Origin: Opitutales bacterium
GTDB lineage: Bacteria; Verrucomicrobiota; Verrucomicrobiia; Opitutales; Oceanipulchritudinaceae
Reading direction: 5' to 3'
Length of the DNA: 64,000 bases
Assembly (NCBI GenBank): GCA_020831485.1
Contig: JAFIGG010000003.1
Coordinates: 98,663 to 162,662, forward strand
The translations under genes were made by a program, and so were the position numbers. Below the pieces are notes generated by a model. The model was not told where the DNA came from, did not search any database, and saw nothing but the letters and a program-made list of their open reading frames with translations. Within the stretch, counting starts at the first letter, position 1. Every line of letters begins with the position of its first letter. Positions 8,706 through 16,975 of the stretch are shown in pieces.

Positions 8706-9449
8706 ATGGATCGGCCCTCTTTTAAAGAATTTGACCAGAGCTTTGCTCAATTCGCCCGCGAACAAGGCTTTCGCCGCACGGAGCTGACCGATTTGCCCAC
8801 AGGGGCCTTGGTCGCTTACGTAAGAGATGCCGAAGGTGCAGGTGTCGAGCGATCCGTGTACATCTCCGCCGGCATTCATGGCGACGAGCCGGCTGGGCCG
8901 CTGGCATTGTCTGAACTCATGCGCAAGGGGAGCTTCAGCCGGAACGTCAACTGGACCCTGCTGCCGCTCCTGAACCCGGACGGTTGGCAGACTGGGACCC
9001 GTGAGAATGCACAAGGCATCGACCTCAATCGCGATTTTTTCAGTTTTGCCGCAAGCGAGACCCAGGCGGTCGCGCAATGGATTCCACAGCGGGCACCGTT
9101 CGACCTATATCTGTCGCTGCATGAGGATTGGGAGTCGAGCGGCTTTTACCTCTACGAAATCAATGCCTGTGCAGCGGCTTCGCTGTCGGCCACCATTCTC
9201 CAGGCAGTGGCTGGAATCATCCCGATTGAGCCGCAGGGCATTGTTGACGGGCATAAACTGTGCGCTCCGGGCCTTATTCTACATCCGCCGCGGCCGGATG
9301 AACCCGATTGTTGGCCAGAGGCGATCTTTCATGCCGACCTCTACTCCCTGCACTCCTATACCTTCGAATCGCCGAGCAGTCTGCCTTTGGCGCAGCGGAT
9401 TGCAGCGCAGGTGACCGCCGTTAAAGCAGCTGTTCAGGGTTTTGGCTGA
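8706..9449 (+). CDS. M14-family zinc metallocarboxypeptidase-like protein
   Basis: 247 aa, no signal peptide, so cytosolic. The M14 zinc-site pattern is complete: GIHGDEP (His and Glu ligands, ~residue 57-62), NPDG followed by DLNRDF (substrate-binding Asn-Arg), LSLHED (third ligand His, ~residue 139), and a C-terminal FESPS that can supply the catalytic Glu. The length is close to the small M14 group that includes DUF2817/succinylglutamate-desuccinylase-like enzymes. Predicted reaction is hydrolysis of a C-terminal amino acid or related amide bond; the natural substrate is unknown. Its 3' end overlaps the convergent downstream gene by 16 bp. No operon partner. Confidence 0.85.
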   Translation: MDRPSFKEFDQSFAQFAREQGFRRTELTDLPTGALVAYVRDAEGAGVERSVYISAGIHGDEPAGPLALSELMRKGSFSRNVNWTLLPLLNPDGWQTGTRENAQGIDLNRDFFSFAASETQAVAQWIPQRAPFDLYLSLHEDWESSGFYLYEINACAAASLSATILQAVAGIIPIEPQGIVDGHKLCAPGLILHPPRPDEPDCWPEAIFHADLYSLHSYTFESPSSLPLAQRIAAQVTAVKAAVQGFG

Positions 9450-9859
9450 GAGCTCTTTGTTGTTCCACGCAGCGGCGGCCGTTTGGCCTTTGCCCGCAGG
9501 CCATTGATGGCTTTGGCGATTTTTGGATTCCTCAGAATCCGCGATTCGAGCTTTCGCTTGCCGGGGAAATTGACCAGTGAAAGCCCGACGAGTAAGGACA
9601 GTATACCCTGCCCAGGCGTAACCAGCATCACGATCCCAGCCAGCAGAAAAATGACTCCCAGTAAGTTTTTAAGGACGATCAACGGCCAGCCAATAACCGG
9701 TGTCTGCTTGAACAAAGCACTTTCCCTTTGCAGGTAATCTTCCGGCAGGTAGATGATCACAAGGGGCACGACGATCAAACTGCTAAAAAAGAATAACAGG
9801 GAACCCCCCATCAGCCACCAACTCCACTGTTCGACCCATTCAACCATTTGCCTCTTCAA
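9434..9859 (-). CDS. Small membrane protein of PGPGW type
   Basis: 141 aa with three probable membrane segments: WWLMGGSLLFFFSSLIVVPLVIIYL, VLKNLLGVIFLLAGIVMLV and GQGILSLLVGLSLVNF. The motif VTPGQGILSLLVGLSLVNFPGKRKLE resembles the PGPGW family of putative transmembrane proteins, here PGQGI in place of PGPGW. The C-terminal tail is basic (KAKRPPLRGTTKSSQPKP) and probably cytoplasmic. It converges on the M14 peptidase gene with a 16-bp overlap. No function is known for the family. Confidence 0.7.
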   Translation of the reverse strand: MKRQMVEWVEQWSWWLMGGSLLFFFSSLIVVPLVIIYLPEDYLQRESALFKQTPVIGWPLIVLKNLLGVIFLLAGIVMLVTPGQGILSLLVGLSLVNFPGKRKLESRILRNPKIAKAINGLRAKAKRPPLRGTTKSSQPKP

Positions 9860-9933
9860 GGCTTGTATGATTGGCGCAGGCTTTCAAGCGGATTTGACTC
9901 AACTATTTTGATGTGGTTGAATGTTTTGCTTCA

Positions 9934-11244
9934 ATGATGTTCGCAGTTACCCAATTACTTCGTGAACTGGCAAAAGCCTTTGCTGTTCCTCTTGTCGCCT
10001 TGTTCGGTTTTCTGTGGGAGGCCACGGGGGCGAATTACGAGGCGCTTTCGCTGGAGGAGGTTTGGCAAAAGGCTCAACAGTTTGAGCCGGGGTATCAAGC
10101 GCAGCGAGAGTTGGATGCGAGTGTCGAATTGGAGTGGCAGGCGTTGCGGAGGGAGCGCTTTCTGACTCTGGCAGTTTCAGCAAGTGCCGACCACGGTCAA
10201 CGAGTGAGACCGGGGGAGGAGCGGGACATGGGCATCAGCAGAAGGGGGGAACTTCTGGCCCGGGGCAGCTGGGTTTTTGCCGACAGTGGTCAGGCTTCGA
10301 GAGAGGCGTTGGTGTCTCACCGGCGAAAAATTCTGCAAAGTGATGCACATCTCTTTGACAACGAATTCCGTTCCGAATTGGCGCGTATTTTTGTGGAGAC
10401 AGCATTTGCCGAGACCCGTTTCGAGCTGACTAGGAAGCATGTCGAACAGCTGCGGTTGCAGCTTGATCAAATGGCCAGGCGGGTCTCTGGAGGGGTCGAA
10501 CGAGTCGATCGCGCTCATCTGGCTGAAAGGCAGATGCATGATTTGCAGAACCTTGTCGCCGAGATAGCACAGGAGATGGACTTGATGCGGGGTGAGCTGT
10601 CGGCCTTTGCCGGCACGCCGACTAATCCAAAACCAGTGGTTCCCAAAGCTTTTGCACCTGAGGCGCGGTCGGCGATCGACAATCCGGGCATTCATTCGCT
10701 TCGTGCTGAAGCTGAAGAACGCCTACTGCTGGCCGACAACATTCGGGATCAGGATCGTTGGAGTTTAGAGGTGTTTGGTGCAGGTGGGACCTATTTTTCC
10801 AGAGCTTTTGAGAACCGGTCAGCCCATTCTGAGTTTTACGTGGGGGTGGGTGCCCAATGGAACCCTGATTTTGCGGGTGTAAACCGGCATCAGGCATTGG
10901 CTGAACAGCGCCGGGCACGGGCTGAGCTCGCCCGGGCAGACAGCGAAGAGCGGCAGTTGGACCGACAGCTGGAGCGCCTGCGGGGCCTGCAGGTTCAATT
11001 GCTGGAGCGCGAGGACTTGCTTACAGAGAAGCATCGCCAGACGGCGCGGCAGCTGGAGATAGAGACCTTGCGCTGGCAGGAGGGTGTTGGCTCTTGGGAT
11101 GCCTTGCTTGGTTTATACCAAGAACTTTACGAGCTGGAATTGGAGCGCATCGACCTGCAACTGCAGCAGGCACTGGCCTGGATTCAATACGCTGAGCTCA
11201 CCGGGGCCTTGAGCCAATTGGCAGGCTGGCTGGGACAACATTGA
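9934..11244 (+). CDS. TolC-family outer-membrane efflux protein
   Basis: About 436 aa from the ATG at 9934 (a GTG at 9913 is an in-frame alternative). A signal peptide ends near ATGANYEALSLEEV, the usual opening of TolC/OprM-type proteins (LSLEEVWQKAQQFEPGYQAQ). Long heptad-bearing helices rich in Glu, Arg, Leu and Gln occupy residues ~130-235 and ~300-420, as expected for the periplasmic alpha-barrel, with short beta-type stretches between (EVFGAGGTYFSRAF, SEFYVGVGAQWNPDF) for the barrel. It is the first gene of a three-gene tripartite efflux operon, 13 bp before the membrane-fusion protein. Role: outer-membrane exit duct of the pump. Confidence 0.85.
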   Translation: MMFAVTQLLRELAKAFAVPLVALFGFLWEATGANYEALSLEEVWQKAQQFEPGYQAQRELDASVELEWQALRRERFLTLAVSASADHGQRVRPGEERDMGISRRGELLARGSWVFADSGQASREALVSHRRKILQSDAHLFDNEFRSELARIFVETAFAETRFELTRKHVEQLRLQLDQMARRVSGGVERVDRAHLAERQMHDLQNLVAEIAQEMDLMRGELSAFAGTPTNPKPVVPKAFAPEARSAIDNPGIHSLRAEAEERLLLADNIRDQDRWSLEVFGAGGTYFSRAFENRSAHSEFYVGVGAQWNPDFAGVNRHQALAEQRRARAELARADSEERQLDRQLERLRGLQVQLLEREDLLTEKHRQTARQLEIETLRWQEGVGSWDALLGLYQELYELELERIDLQLQQALAWIQYAELTGALSQLAGWLGQH

Positions 11245-11257
11245 AACTCCGAATTAT

Positions 11258-12301
11258 ATGTGCATGAATAAATACCTCAAAGTCTGTTTCCTTTATTGCA
11301 TGGCACTGCTAATCTCCGTCTTGGGCGGCGGTTGTTCCAAGGGTGAAAGCGGTGTGTCTGGAGGCGAGGCTGAGGCATTGACCGAGGTCGAGGTCTGGAA
11401 GGTGGGGTCCGAGGCCATAAAAGTGCAGCGCCATTGGTTGGGAAGCCTGCAGCCGCTTCGAGTGCTGTCTATTCAGGCTCCGGCCTCGGGCATTGTGGAG
11501 CAACTGAATGTCAACGAGGGGGATCGGGTTAAAGCGGACGATGTCTTGCTGCGAATCGGGGGTGGAGCCTTTGACGCCCGCAGGCAGGTGCTTCAGGAGC
11601 GCTACCATCAACTACAGGCAGAGCTGGACCGCTGGCAGCGACTGGCGGATGCAGGTGCCGCAGGTCCGGCTGAGCTCAGTGAGGCCAAGTTGCGCTATCT
11701 GGAGGTTAGCGAGACCTTGGCAGGGTTGAACGCGATTATGGAAACGGCTACCGTTCGGGCACCCCGTAACGGTCGAGTCGGAGCTATTGCGGTGAGTCGT
11801 GGGGGGCTCGTTCAGGAGGGGGTGCTATTGCTTCAGTTTGAGGATGAGGAGCGCTGGGGGCTGCGCTTGAACGTTCCCTCAAGGCAGCTCGATTACCTGC
11901 GCAAGCCGGAATCCCTCTCTGTTGTCGGAACAGAGGGCCAGCGGTTCAAAGTTAGCCAGGTAGTGGATGTCGGCGAGATTCAGGGCGGCTTTGTCGCGGT
12001 TGAGGTGCTGTTGGATACCGGCGATGAGCGCATACGGACCGAGGTCGAATTACAGTTTGAAAATACCGTGCATGCGTTGATTGTGCCGTGGACCTCAGTT
12101 GCGAGTGAAGGCGATGACCACTGGGTTGCACTGGTGGACCCGGACAGTGGTGAAATCGAGCGAAGAAAGCTCCGTCTTGGACGAGCTCACGCATCGGGAG
12201 TCGAGGTGCTGGACGGGCTTGCTGAAGGGGATTGCATTGTGCGCTATGAGCCCCGGTCGCACACCGAAGGAACCCGAATCAAGCCAGCCGGAATTCAGTG
12301 A
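11258..12301 (+). CDS. RND efflux periplasmic adaptor (membrane-fusion lipoprotein)
   Basis: 347 aa. The N-terminus is a lipoprotein signal ending in SVLGGGC (Cys ~27), so the protein is probably anchored to the inner membrane by lipid. Residues ~60-105 give the first half of a lipoyl/barrel-sandwich domain (SIQAPASGIVEQLNVNEGD), then a short helical hairpin, then the second half (TVRAPRNGRVGAIAVSRGGLVQEG). This order is diagnostic of RND/HlyD-type adaptors. Its stop overlaps the pump gene's ATG by one base (TGATG at 12299-12303), so translation is coupled. It bridges the pump and the TolC-like duct. Confidence 0.88.
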   Translation: MCMNKYLKVCFLYCMALLISVLGGGCSKGESGVSGGEAEALTEVEVWKVGSEAIKVQRHWLGSLQPLRVLSIQAPASGIVEQLNVNEGDRVKADDVLLRIGGGAFDARRQVLQERYHQLQAELDRWQRLADAGAAGPAELSEAKLRYLEVSETLAGLNAIMETATVRAPRNGRVGAIAVSRGGLVQEGVLLLQFEDEERWGLRLNVPSRQLDYLRKPESLSVVGTEGQRFKVSQVVDVGEIQGGFVAVEVLLDTGDERIRTEVELQFENTVHALIVPWTSVASEGDDHWVALVDPDSGEIERRKLRLGRAHASGVEVLDGLAEGDCIVRYEPRSHTEGTRIKPAGIQ

Positions 12302-15300
12302 TGTCGGCCTCTGTAACTTTGTTGGAGCGCATCCTCCGTGCATTCGCTGTACGGCGCATTGCGGTGGCGGCTGTTGCCATGGCTATTATGGCGATTGCAG
12401 CCGTTTCTCTGGTCCAGATGCCCCTGCAACTCCTGCCGGAAGTGCGCTATCCGCAAGTGCGGATCATCGGAGACCTGCCGGGGCAGACTTCCAGGGTGAT
12501 CGAAGAAAGTATCAATGAACCCTTGGAAGCGGCCCTCGCTGGCTTGCCGGGAATGGTGCGTCTTGAAAGTCGATCGGGAGACGGTCGAGCCTATCTGGAT
12601 CTCTATTTCGAGCCCGCCCATGACCTCGATCGCGCGATCCGTGATGTCACTCAGGCTGCTCAGCGGGCGCAGTCTCAGATTCCTGCCGAGTTTCCTGAAC
12701 CGCGCATATTCGCAGTGTCCACGATGGAGGATCCAGTGCTCCAATTCGCTTTTGGCTCCAGCGAACTCTCGGCTGCGGAAGTCCGCCAGCGTTTGAGGTC
12801 CTCACTATTGCCCAGACTGAGGGCCGTACGCGGTGTCGATGCGGTCTTCATAGGCCGCGAGGAAGTTCGGGAACTGGTTGTTGACGTGGATCCCAAAGCC
12901 CAGTCCAGGCTTCAGGTGTCACTGCAAGAGATCGAGGCCTTGCTGCGCGAAGCAACGGATCCGCCTTCCAGTGGGGCCTTGCGTTCGTCTTCTTTTGAAG
13001 GGGTGGGGATTCTGGGCGATTCAGGCTGGGACAGCGAGCGTCTGGGTGAGCGGCTCATGTTGCTGGGGGAGTTGGGTGATCGTCATGTGTCACTCGACAG
13101 CGTGGCCCGGACCTACCGAGCTTCGTCCGAAGAGAGTTTGCGCACCCGTCTGGATGGGGAGTCTGCTGTTCTGCTCACCGTTCACCGCTCAGCTGATGCT
13201 CATTCTCTAAGGCTTGCCCGGGAAGTGCGGGGTTTGGTCCAGCGGGTGGGTGATAGTTCAGGATTCGAATCGATTCAGACGACTTTGCTGTACGACGATT
13301 CAGTCGTGACCCAGAGTGCTGTCCGAAGTGTTCTGGTGGCTGCGCTGGGAGGTTCTTTTCTGGCGATGTTGCTGTTGTTTCTGACGCTGCGGCAAAAGCG
13401 CTACATTCCTCTTGTTGCCCTGTTGGTTGGCGTGAGTTTGGCGGCCGCAGTAATCGTGCTCAATTTTATGGGCATGACTCTCAACCTCTTAACCCTCGCG
13501 GGCTTACTACTGTCGGTTGGGTTGGGGCTGGACTATGCCATTATCTATTTTGACCGACTGGACCGTATGCATCGTAAGGTCGACGAAGCAGGCGATATAC
13601 ATGTCCGGGCGATGGCTCGGGTCGCGGGTCCGCTGAGTGGTGCCATGTTGACCACCCTTGCGGCAATACTGCCGTTTCTCCTGGTTGAGGGGCTGGTGGC
13701 GCGTTTGTTTGAACCGCTGATCTGGACGGTTGTGGTCTGCGCTGTGTTTTCCTACCTTTTTGCACTGATCCTTTTGCCAACTTTTGTTCGGGGGTCGGCA
13801 GCCTGTAATGAGCGGCCGTCTTCCCCGCGTACCGATCGTGTCTGGGGATTGCTGCATCGGCCTTGGCTGAGTTGGGTCGTGATTGTGTTGCTTTTGAATG
13901 GCTTGTTCTGGGGTTCGCGGGCACTGCCTTTCGAGGTGCTGCCGGTGGTGGACGATGGATTTGTTGACTTACGAATGACTCACCCAGCGGGTATCCCCAT
14001 GGCGGATCTCGATGCTTTGACCCAGCGGGTGGAAGCAAAACTGCTGAATTTGAAAGGCAGCGATGCGGTCTTTTCAACTGTGGGAGGCTACTTCAGGGAA
14101 GGCTTGCCTTCCTACCGTCCGGGAACGGCGAATTTTATGGTTCGGGTCGACACTTCCAGGGCTGGGTCATCGGCGGAATGGGCCGATGCGGCAAGGGCGG
14201 CTGTCGCCGACTTGCAGGTCCCTCAACTCAATCTATCGGTGAGCTTGCCACGGATTCGCGGTGTTCAGACGCGCCTGGCCGACGCGGACCTGATTGTGGT
14301 GCTGACACATGACGGCGGTGACCTGCTCGCTTTGTCCGAATTGGAGAACGAGGTTGTCGAGTCATTGGGGGAGGTGGAGGGTTTAACCGATGTAGAGAGG
14401 GTCCGCGGTGGTGTGAGTCCCCGCTGGGAAATACGCCCGGACTACACCGCCTTGGCCTATTACGGTGTCGAGCCTTCGGTGCTGCGACAAGTCATTGAGT
14501 ATGCGCTTGAAGGCCGTGTGCTGCGCGAACGAATGGAGCAGGGTGAGCCGCTGGCTTTGCGGGCACGCTACGATCGCAGCCGTTCCGGGGGGCCGGAGCG
14601 CCTGGAGTCTGCCTGGCTGCCAACGCGTCAGGGAGGGTCCGTGCATCTGGGGGATGTCTCCAGTTTCGCACTGATTGAGGAACCCACTCATATCGAACGA
14701 CGTGAGAATCAGCGTGTGTTGCGTGTGGCTGCACAGCTGGCCCCGGCGGGTCCCGGTGCCTCTGCGATTGCGGAGAGGGTACAGGATCAGCTGGCGACGA
14801 TGGATCTGCCAAGTGGTGTCAGTTGGTGGCTTGAGGGGGAGATTGAGGCCATTGAAGAGACCCGCCGAACCTTTATGGTAGCAATCGGGCTGGCTTTGTT
14901 GATGGTCCTGACCTTGCTCTTGATCCAGTATGGGTCCGTCAGCTACGCGGTGGCTGGCTTATTGGCCATCCCTCTCAGTGGTGCCGGGGCAATGATGCTC
15001 CTTGTTGCAATGAACAGAGCTTTGGATGCCATGGTGCTGGCAGGCTTGCTGATTGCGATCGGCATTGTTGCCAATAATGTGATTCTAGTTTTGTCACAGG
15101 CTCAAGCCGCGCGGGAAGAGGATCCTGATCTTTCAAATGCTGAGGCTCTAAACGCTTCTGCGCGTGACCGCTTCCGCCCTATTCTTCTTACTGTCACCAG
15201 CACTGTTTTGGGTATGAGCCCATTGATTTTGGGAGGGGCAGAAGTATTCGGCCTGCTGCAGCCGCTCGCCATCGCCTTGACGGGTGCGTTGCTGCTTTCG

Positions 15301-15369
15301 ATACCGGTTGCGTGCGGGGTCTTGCCTGGATTGGCGAGAACGACTTTCAGCTTGTTCAGAGGTCATTAG
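12301..15369 (+). CDS. RND-family inner-membrane efflux pump
   Basis: 1,022 aa from the ATG at 12301, the normal length of AcrB-type pumps. One N-terminal membrane helix is followed by a large periplasmic porter region, a helix cluster near residues 340-500, a second porter region, and a C-terminal helix cluster near 865-1010. Family motifs include LQLLPEVRYPQVRI after TM1 and GIVANNVILVLSQAQ near the C-terminus. The TM4 segment reads GLGLDYAIIYFDRLDR, with one Asp where drug pumps of the AcrB type usually carry Asp-Asp. That points to a less typical subgroup; substrate is unknown. Powered by proton-motive force and paired with the two upstream genes. Confidence 0.88.
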   Translation: MSASVTLLERILRAFAVRRIAVAAVAMAIMAIAAVSLVQMPLQLLPEVRYPQVRIIGDLPGQTSRVIEESINEPLEAALAGLPGMVRLESRSGDGRAYLDLYFEPAHDLDRAIRDVTQAAQRAQSQIPAEFPEPRIFAVSTMEDPVLQFAFGSSELSAAEVRQRLRSSLLPRLRAVRGVDAVFIGREEVRELVVDVDPKAQSRLQVSLQEIEALLREATDPPSSGALRSSSFEGVGILGDSGWDSERLGERLMLLGELGDRHVSLDSVARTYRASSEESLRTRLDGESAVLLTVHRSADAHSLRLAREVRGLVQRVGDSSGFESIQTTLLYDDSVVTQSAVRSVLVAALGGSFLAMLLLFLTLRQKRYIPLVALLVGVSLAAAVIVLNFMGMTLNLLTLAGLLLSVGLGLDYAIIYFDRLDRMHRKVDEAGDIHVRAMARVAGPLSGAMLTTLAAILPFLLVEGLVARLFEPLIWTVVVCAVFSYLFALILLPTFVRGSAACNERPSSPRTDRVWGLLHRPWLSWVVIVLLLNGLFWGSRALPFEVLPVVDDGFVDLRMTHPAGIPMADLDALTQRVEAKLLNLKGSDAVFSTVGGYFREGLPSYRPGTANFMVRVDTSRAGSSAEWADAARAAVADLQVPQLNLSVSLPRIRGVQTRLADADLIVVLTHDGGDLLALSELENEVVESLGEVEGLTDVERVRGGVSPRWEIRPDYTALAYYGVEPSVLRQVIEYALEGRVLRERMEQGEPLALRARYDRSRSGGPERLESAWLPTRQGGSVHLGDVSSFALIEEPTHIERRENQRVLRVAAQLAPAGPGASAIAERVQDQLATMDLPSGVSWWLEGEIEAIEETRRTFMVAIGLALLMVLTLLLIQYGSVSYAVAGLLAIPLSGAGAMMLLVAMNRALDAMVLAGLLIAIGIVANNVILVLSQAQAAREEDPDLSNAEALNASARDRFRPILLTVTSTVLGMSPLILGGAEVFGLLQPLAIALTGALLLSIPVACGVLPGLARTTFSLFRGH

Positions 15370-15429
15370 TAGCGATTGCTTAGCTTTTTTCAGATTGCAT
15401 CCTTCTGTCCTAAAAAGCTGTATGGCCAC

Positions 15430-16770
15430 ATGGCCGATTCGCACGATTCGAGTAATTCCCGACCTGAGCACCCCGGTATTCTTCAAGCTTTCGGGGTTTG
15501 GTTGAAAATCGGATTGCTGAGCTTCGGCGGGCCTACGGGTCAGATCGGCCTGATGCACCGCGAGCTGGTCGAACGGCGACGCTGGATCAGCGACGAGCGC
15601 TTCCTGCATGCTCTGAATTACTGCATGCTGCTGCCGGGGCCGGAGGCCCAGCAGTTGGCGATCTACATTGGCTGGCTGATGCACCGGGTCTGGGGTGGGG
15701 TATTGGCCGGCCTGCTGTTTGTGCTGCCGGGTGCATTCCTGATGGGAGTCATCAGTTATGTCTATGTAGTTTTTGGGCAGGTGCCTCTGGTGGAGGCCAT
15801 ATTCGACGGACTGAAGCCGGCGGTGATTGCCATTGTGGCCGCCGCCATGCTGCGGATCGGTAGCAAAGTGCTGACCCATCCGCTGATGTGGGCCCTTTCG
15901 CTGGCGGCATTCTGCGGTATCTTTTTCTTCAATCTCCCTTTCCCTGTGATCATCATTGGCGCCGGGTTCATCGGTCTGGGTGTGCACTGGGCTAAACCAG
16001 GGCTGTTGGGCTCCGCTTCCGGTCACGAAGCCGGCGCGGCTTCAGCGGATGCCGGTTATGCAATTGGAGAAGCTGCCAGCGAGCGAATCGGGCCTGCGAG
16101 TTTTGGCCGATTCTTCCGCAGTGCATTGCTCTGGTCTTTCATCTGGCTGGCACCTTTGATTGCCTGCCTGTCCTTCCTTGGCCGTGGACACGTATTGACC
16201 GAGCTGGGCCTGTTCTTCAGTAAGGTGGCCCTGGTGACCTTCGGCGGCGCATACGCCGTTCTGCCCTACGTCGCTCAGCAGGCCGTCGAGCAGCATGGCT
16301 GGCTGTCGGCCGTGGAAATGATGGACGGCCTTGGCCTGGCCGAGACCACCCCCGGCCCATTGGTGCTCGTCTTGCAATTTGTTGGCTTCCTCGGGGGGTG
16401 GATCGAAGCCGGTAGTTTAGCCCCTCTTGTGATGGCCATCGCCGCCGCCGCCTTGACCAGCTGGATGATCTTCATGCCCGGCTGCCTGTTTATCTTTGCC
16501 GGCGCACCCCTCGCCGAGGGCAGCCGCAAGCACCGTGGTATCGCCAGCGCACTGACCGCAATCACCGCTGCGGTAGTCGGCGTCATCCTGAACCTGACCG
16601 TCTGGTTTGGTGGACAGGTGATCTTCCCCGAAATGAGCACCGTAGATTGGTTTTCACTACTTCTCGCCTTGACCTGCTTTCTGCTCCTGCAGCGTTATAA
16701 ATGGGATGTACTTTGGGTGATCGGCCTCGGCGCGGGTGTTGGAGTGTTGTTTCACTTTGTTGTTGGCTGA
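15430..16770 (+). CDS. chrA: Chromate transporter, CHR family, long two-domain form
   Basis: 446 aa from the ATG at 15430; an upstream TTG at 15376 is in frame but lies directly after the pump gene. Two homologous CHR domains are visible. The N-terminal one has LLSFGGPTGQIGLMHRELVERRRW and LLPGPEAQQLAIYIG; the C-terminal one has VTFGGAYAVLPYVAQQ and LAETTPGPLVLVLQFVG. The FGG and PGP signatures and ~10 membrane segments are characteristic of ChrA. Known members export chromate by proton antiport; many are untested and some relate to sulfate availability. It lies directly upstream of a sulfate-uptake cluster, which is notable because chromate and sulfate are structural analogues. Confidence 0.88.
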   Translation: MADSHDSSNSRPEHPGILQAFGVWLKIGLLSFGGPTGQIGLMHRELVERRRWISDERFLHALNYCMLLPGPEAQQLAIYIGWLMHRVWGGVLAGLLFVLPGAFLMGVISYVYVVFGQVPLVEAIFDGLKPAVIAIVAAAMLRIGSKVLTHPLMWALSLAAFCGIFFFNLPFPVIIIGAGFIGLGVHWAKPGLLGSASGHEAGAASADAGYAIGEAASERIGPASFGRFFRSALLWSFIWLAPLIACLSFLGRGHVLTELGLFFSKVALVTFGGAYAVLPYVAQQAVEQHGWLSAVEMMDGLGLAETTPGPLVLVLQFVGFLGGWIEAGSLAPLVMAIAAAALTSWMIFMPGCLFIFAGAPLAEGSRKHRGIASALTAITAAVVGVILNLTVWFGGQVIFPEMSTVDWFSLLLALTCFLLLQRYKWDVLWVIGLGAGVGVLFHFVVG

Positions 16771-16823
16771 GATATCCCGATTCTGCGATGTTTCGGTCTT
16801 CTGAAATATTCCGAGAAAATCCC

Positions 16824-16853
16824 TTGACTCTAAACCCTATAAAACACTATACA
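16824..16853 (+). promoter_or_regulatory. Probable sigma-70-type promoter of the porin gene
   Basis: TTGACT at 16824-16829 and TATACA at 16848-16853 with an 18-bp spacer. This would start transcription near 16860, just ahead of the TAGAG-TTTAA element and the hairpin leader, giving a 5' leader of roughly 115 bases. The 16771-16823 stretch before it holds no visible gene or terminator. Confidence 0.55.
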
Positions 16854-16861
16854 TTAAAAAA

Positions 16862-16975
16862 TAGAGTTTAAAGGGACCTGATCAGTCGACTGAAAGGCGG
16901 TAAAAACCAAACGAGAATTTGTGCCTAAGGACGACCAGACAGCTGGAGAGTTTGGCAAGCTAGATCTAAACCTTC
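16862..16975 (+). promoter_or_regulatory. Conserved sulfur-cluster leader, copy 1 (candidate operator plus hairpin)
   Basis: This leader shares two blocks with the leader of sbp at 20068-20136. Block 1 is TAGAGTTTAAAGG at 16862 (copy 2 has TAGAGATTTAAGA), a candidate operator. Block 2 is the hairpin CCAG-ACAG-CTGG-AG at 16935-16948 (copy 2 CCGG-ACAA-CCGG-AG), where both arms changed together so pairing is kept. Both hairpins end about 30 bases before the start codon, and no Shine-Dalgarno is present nearer the ATG. The function is inferred to be regulation by sulfur supply. Confidence 0.5.

Noticed and set aside
15148..16026. 292-aa open frame on the minus strand
   Set aside because: Antisense to the RND pump end and the CHR transporter; rich in His/Gln/Arg as shadow frames are.
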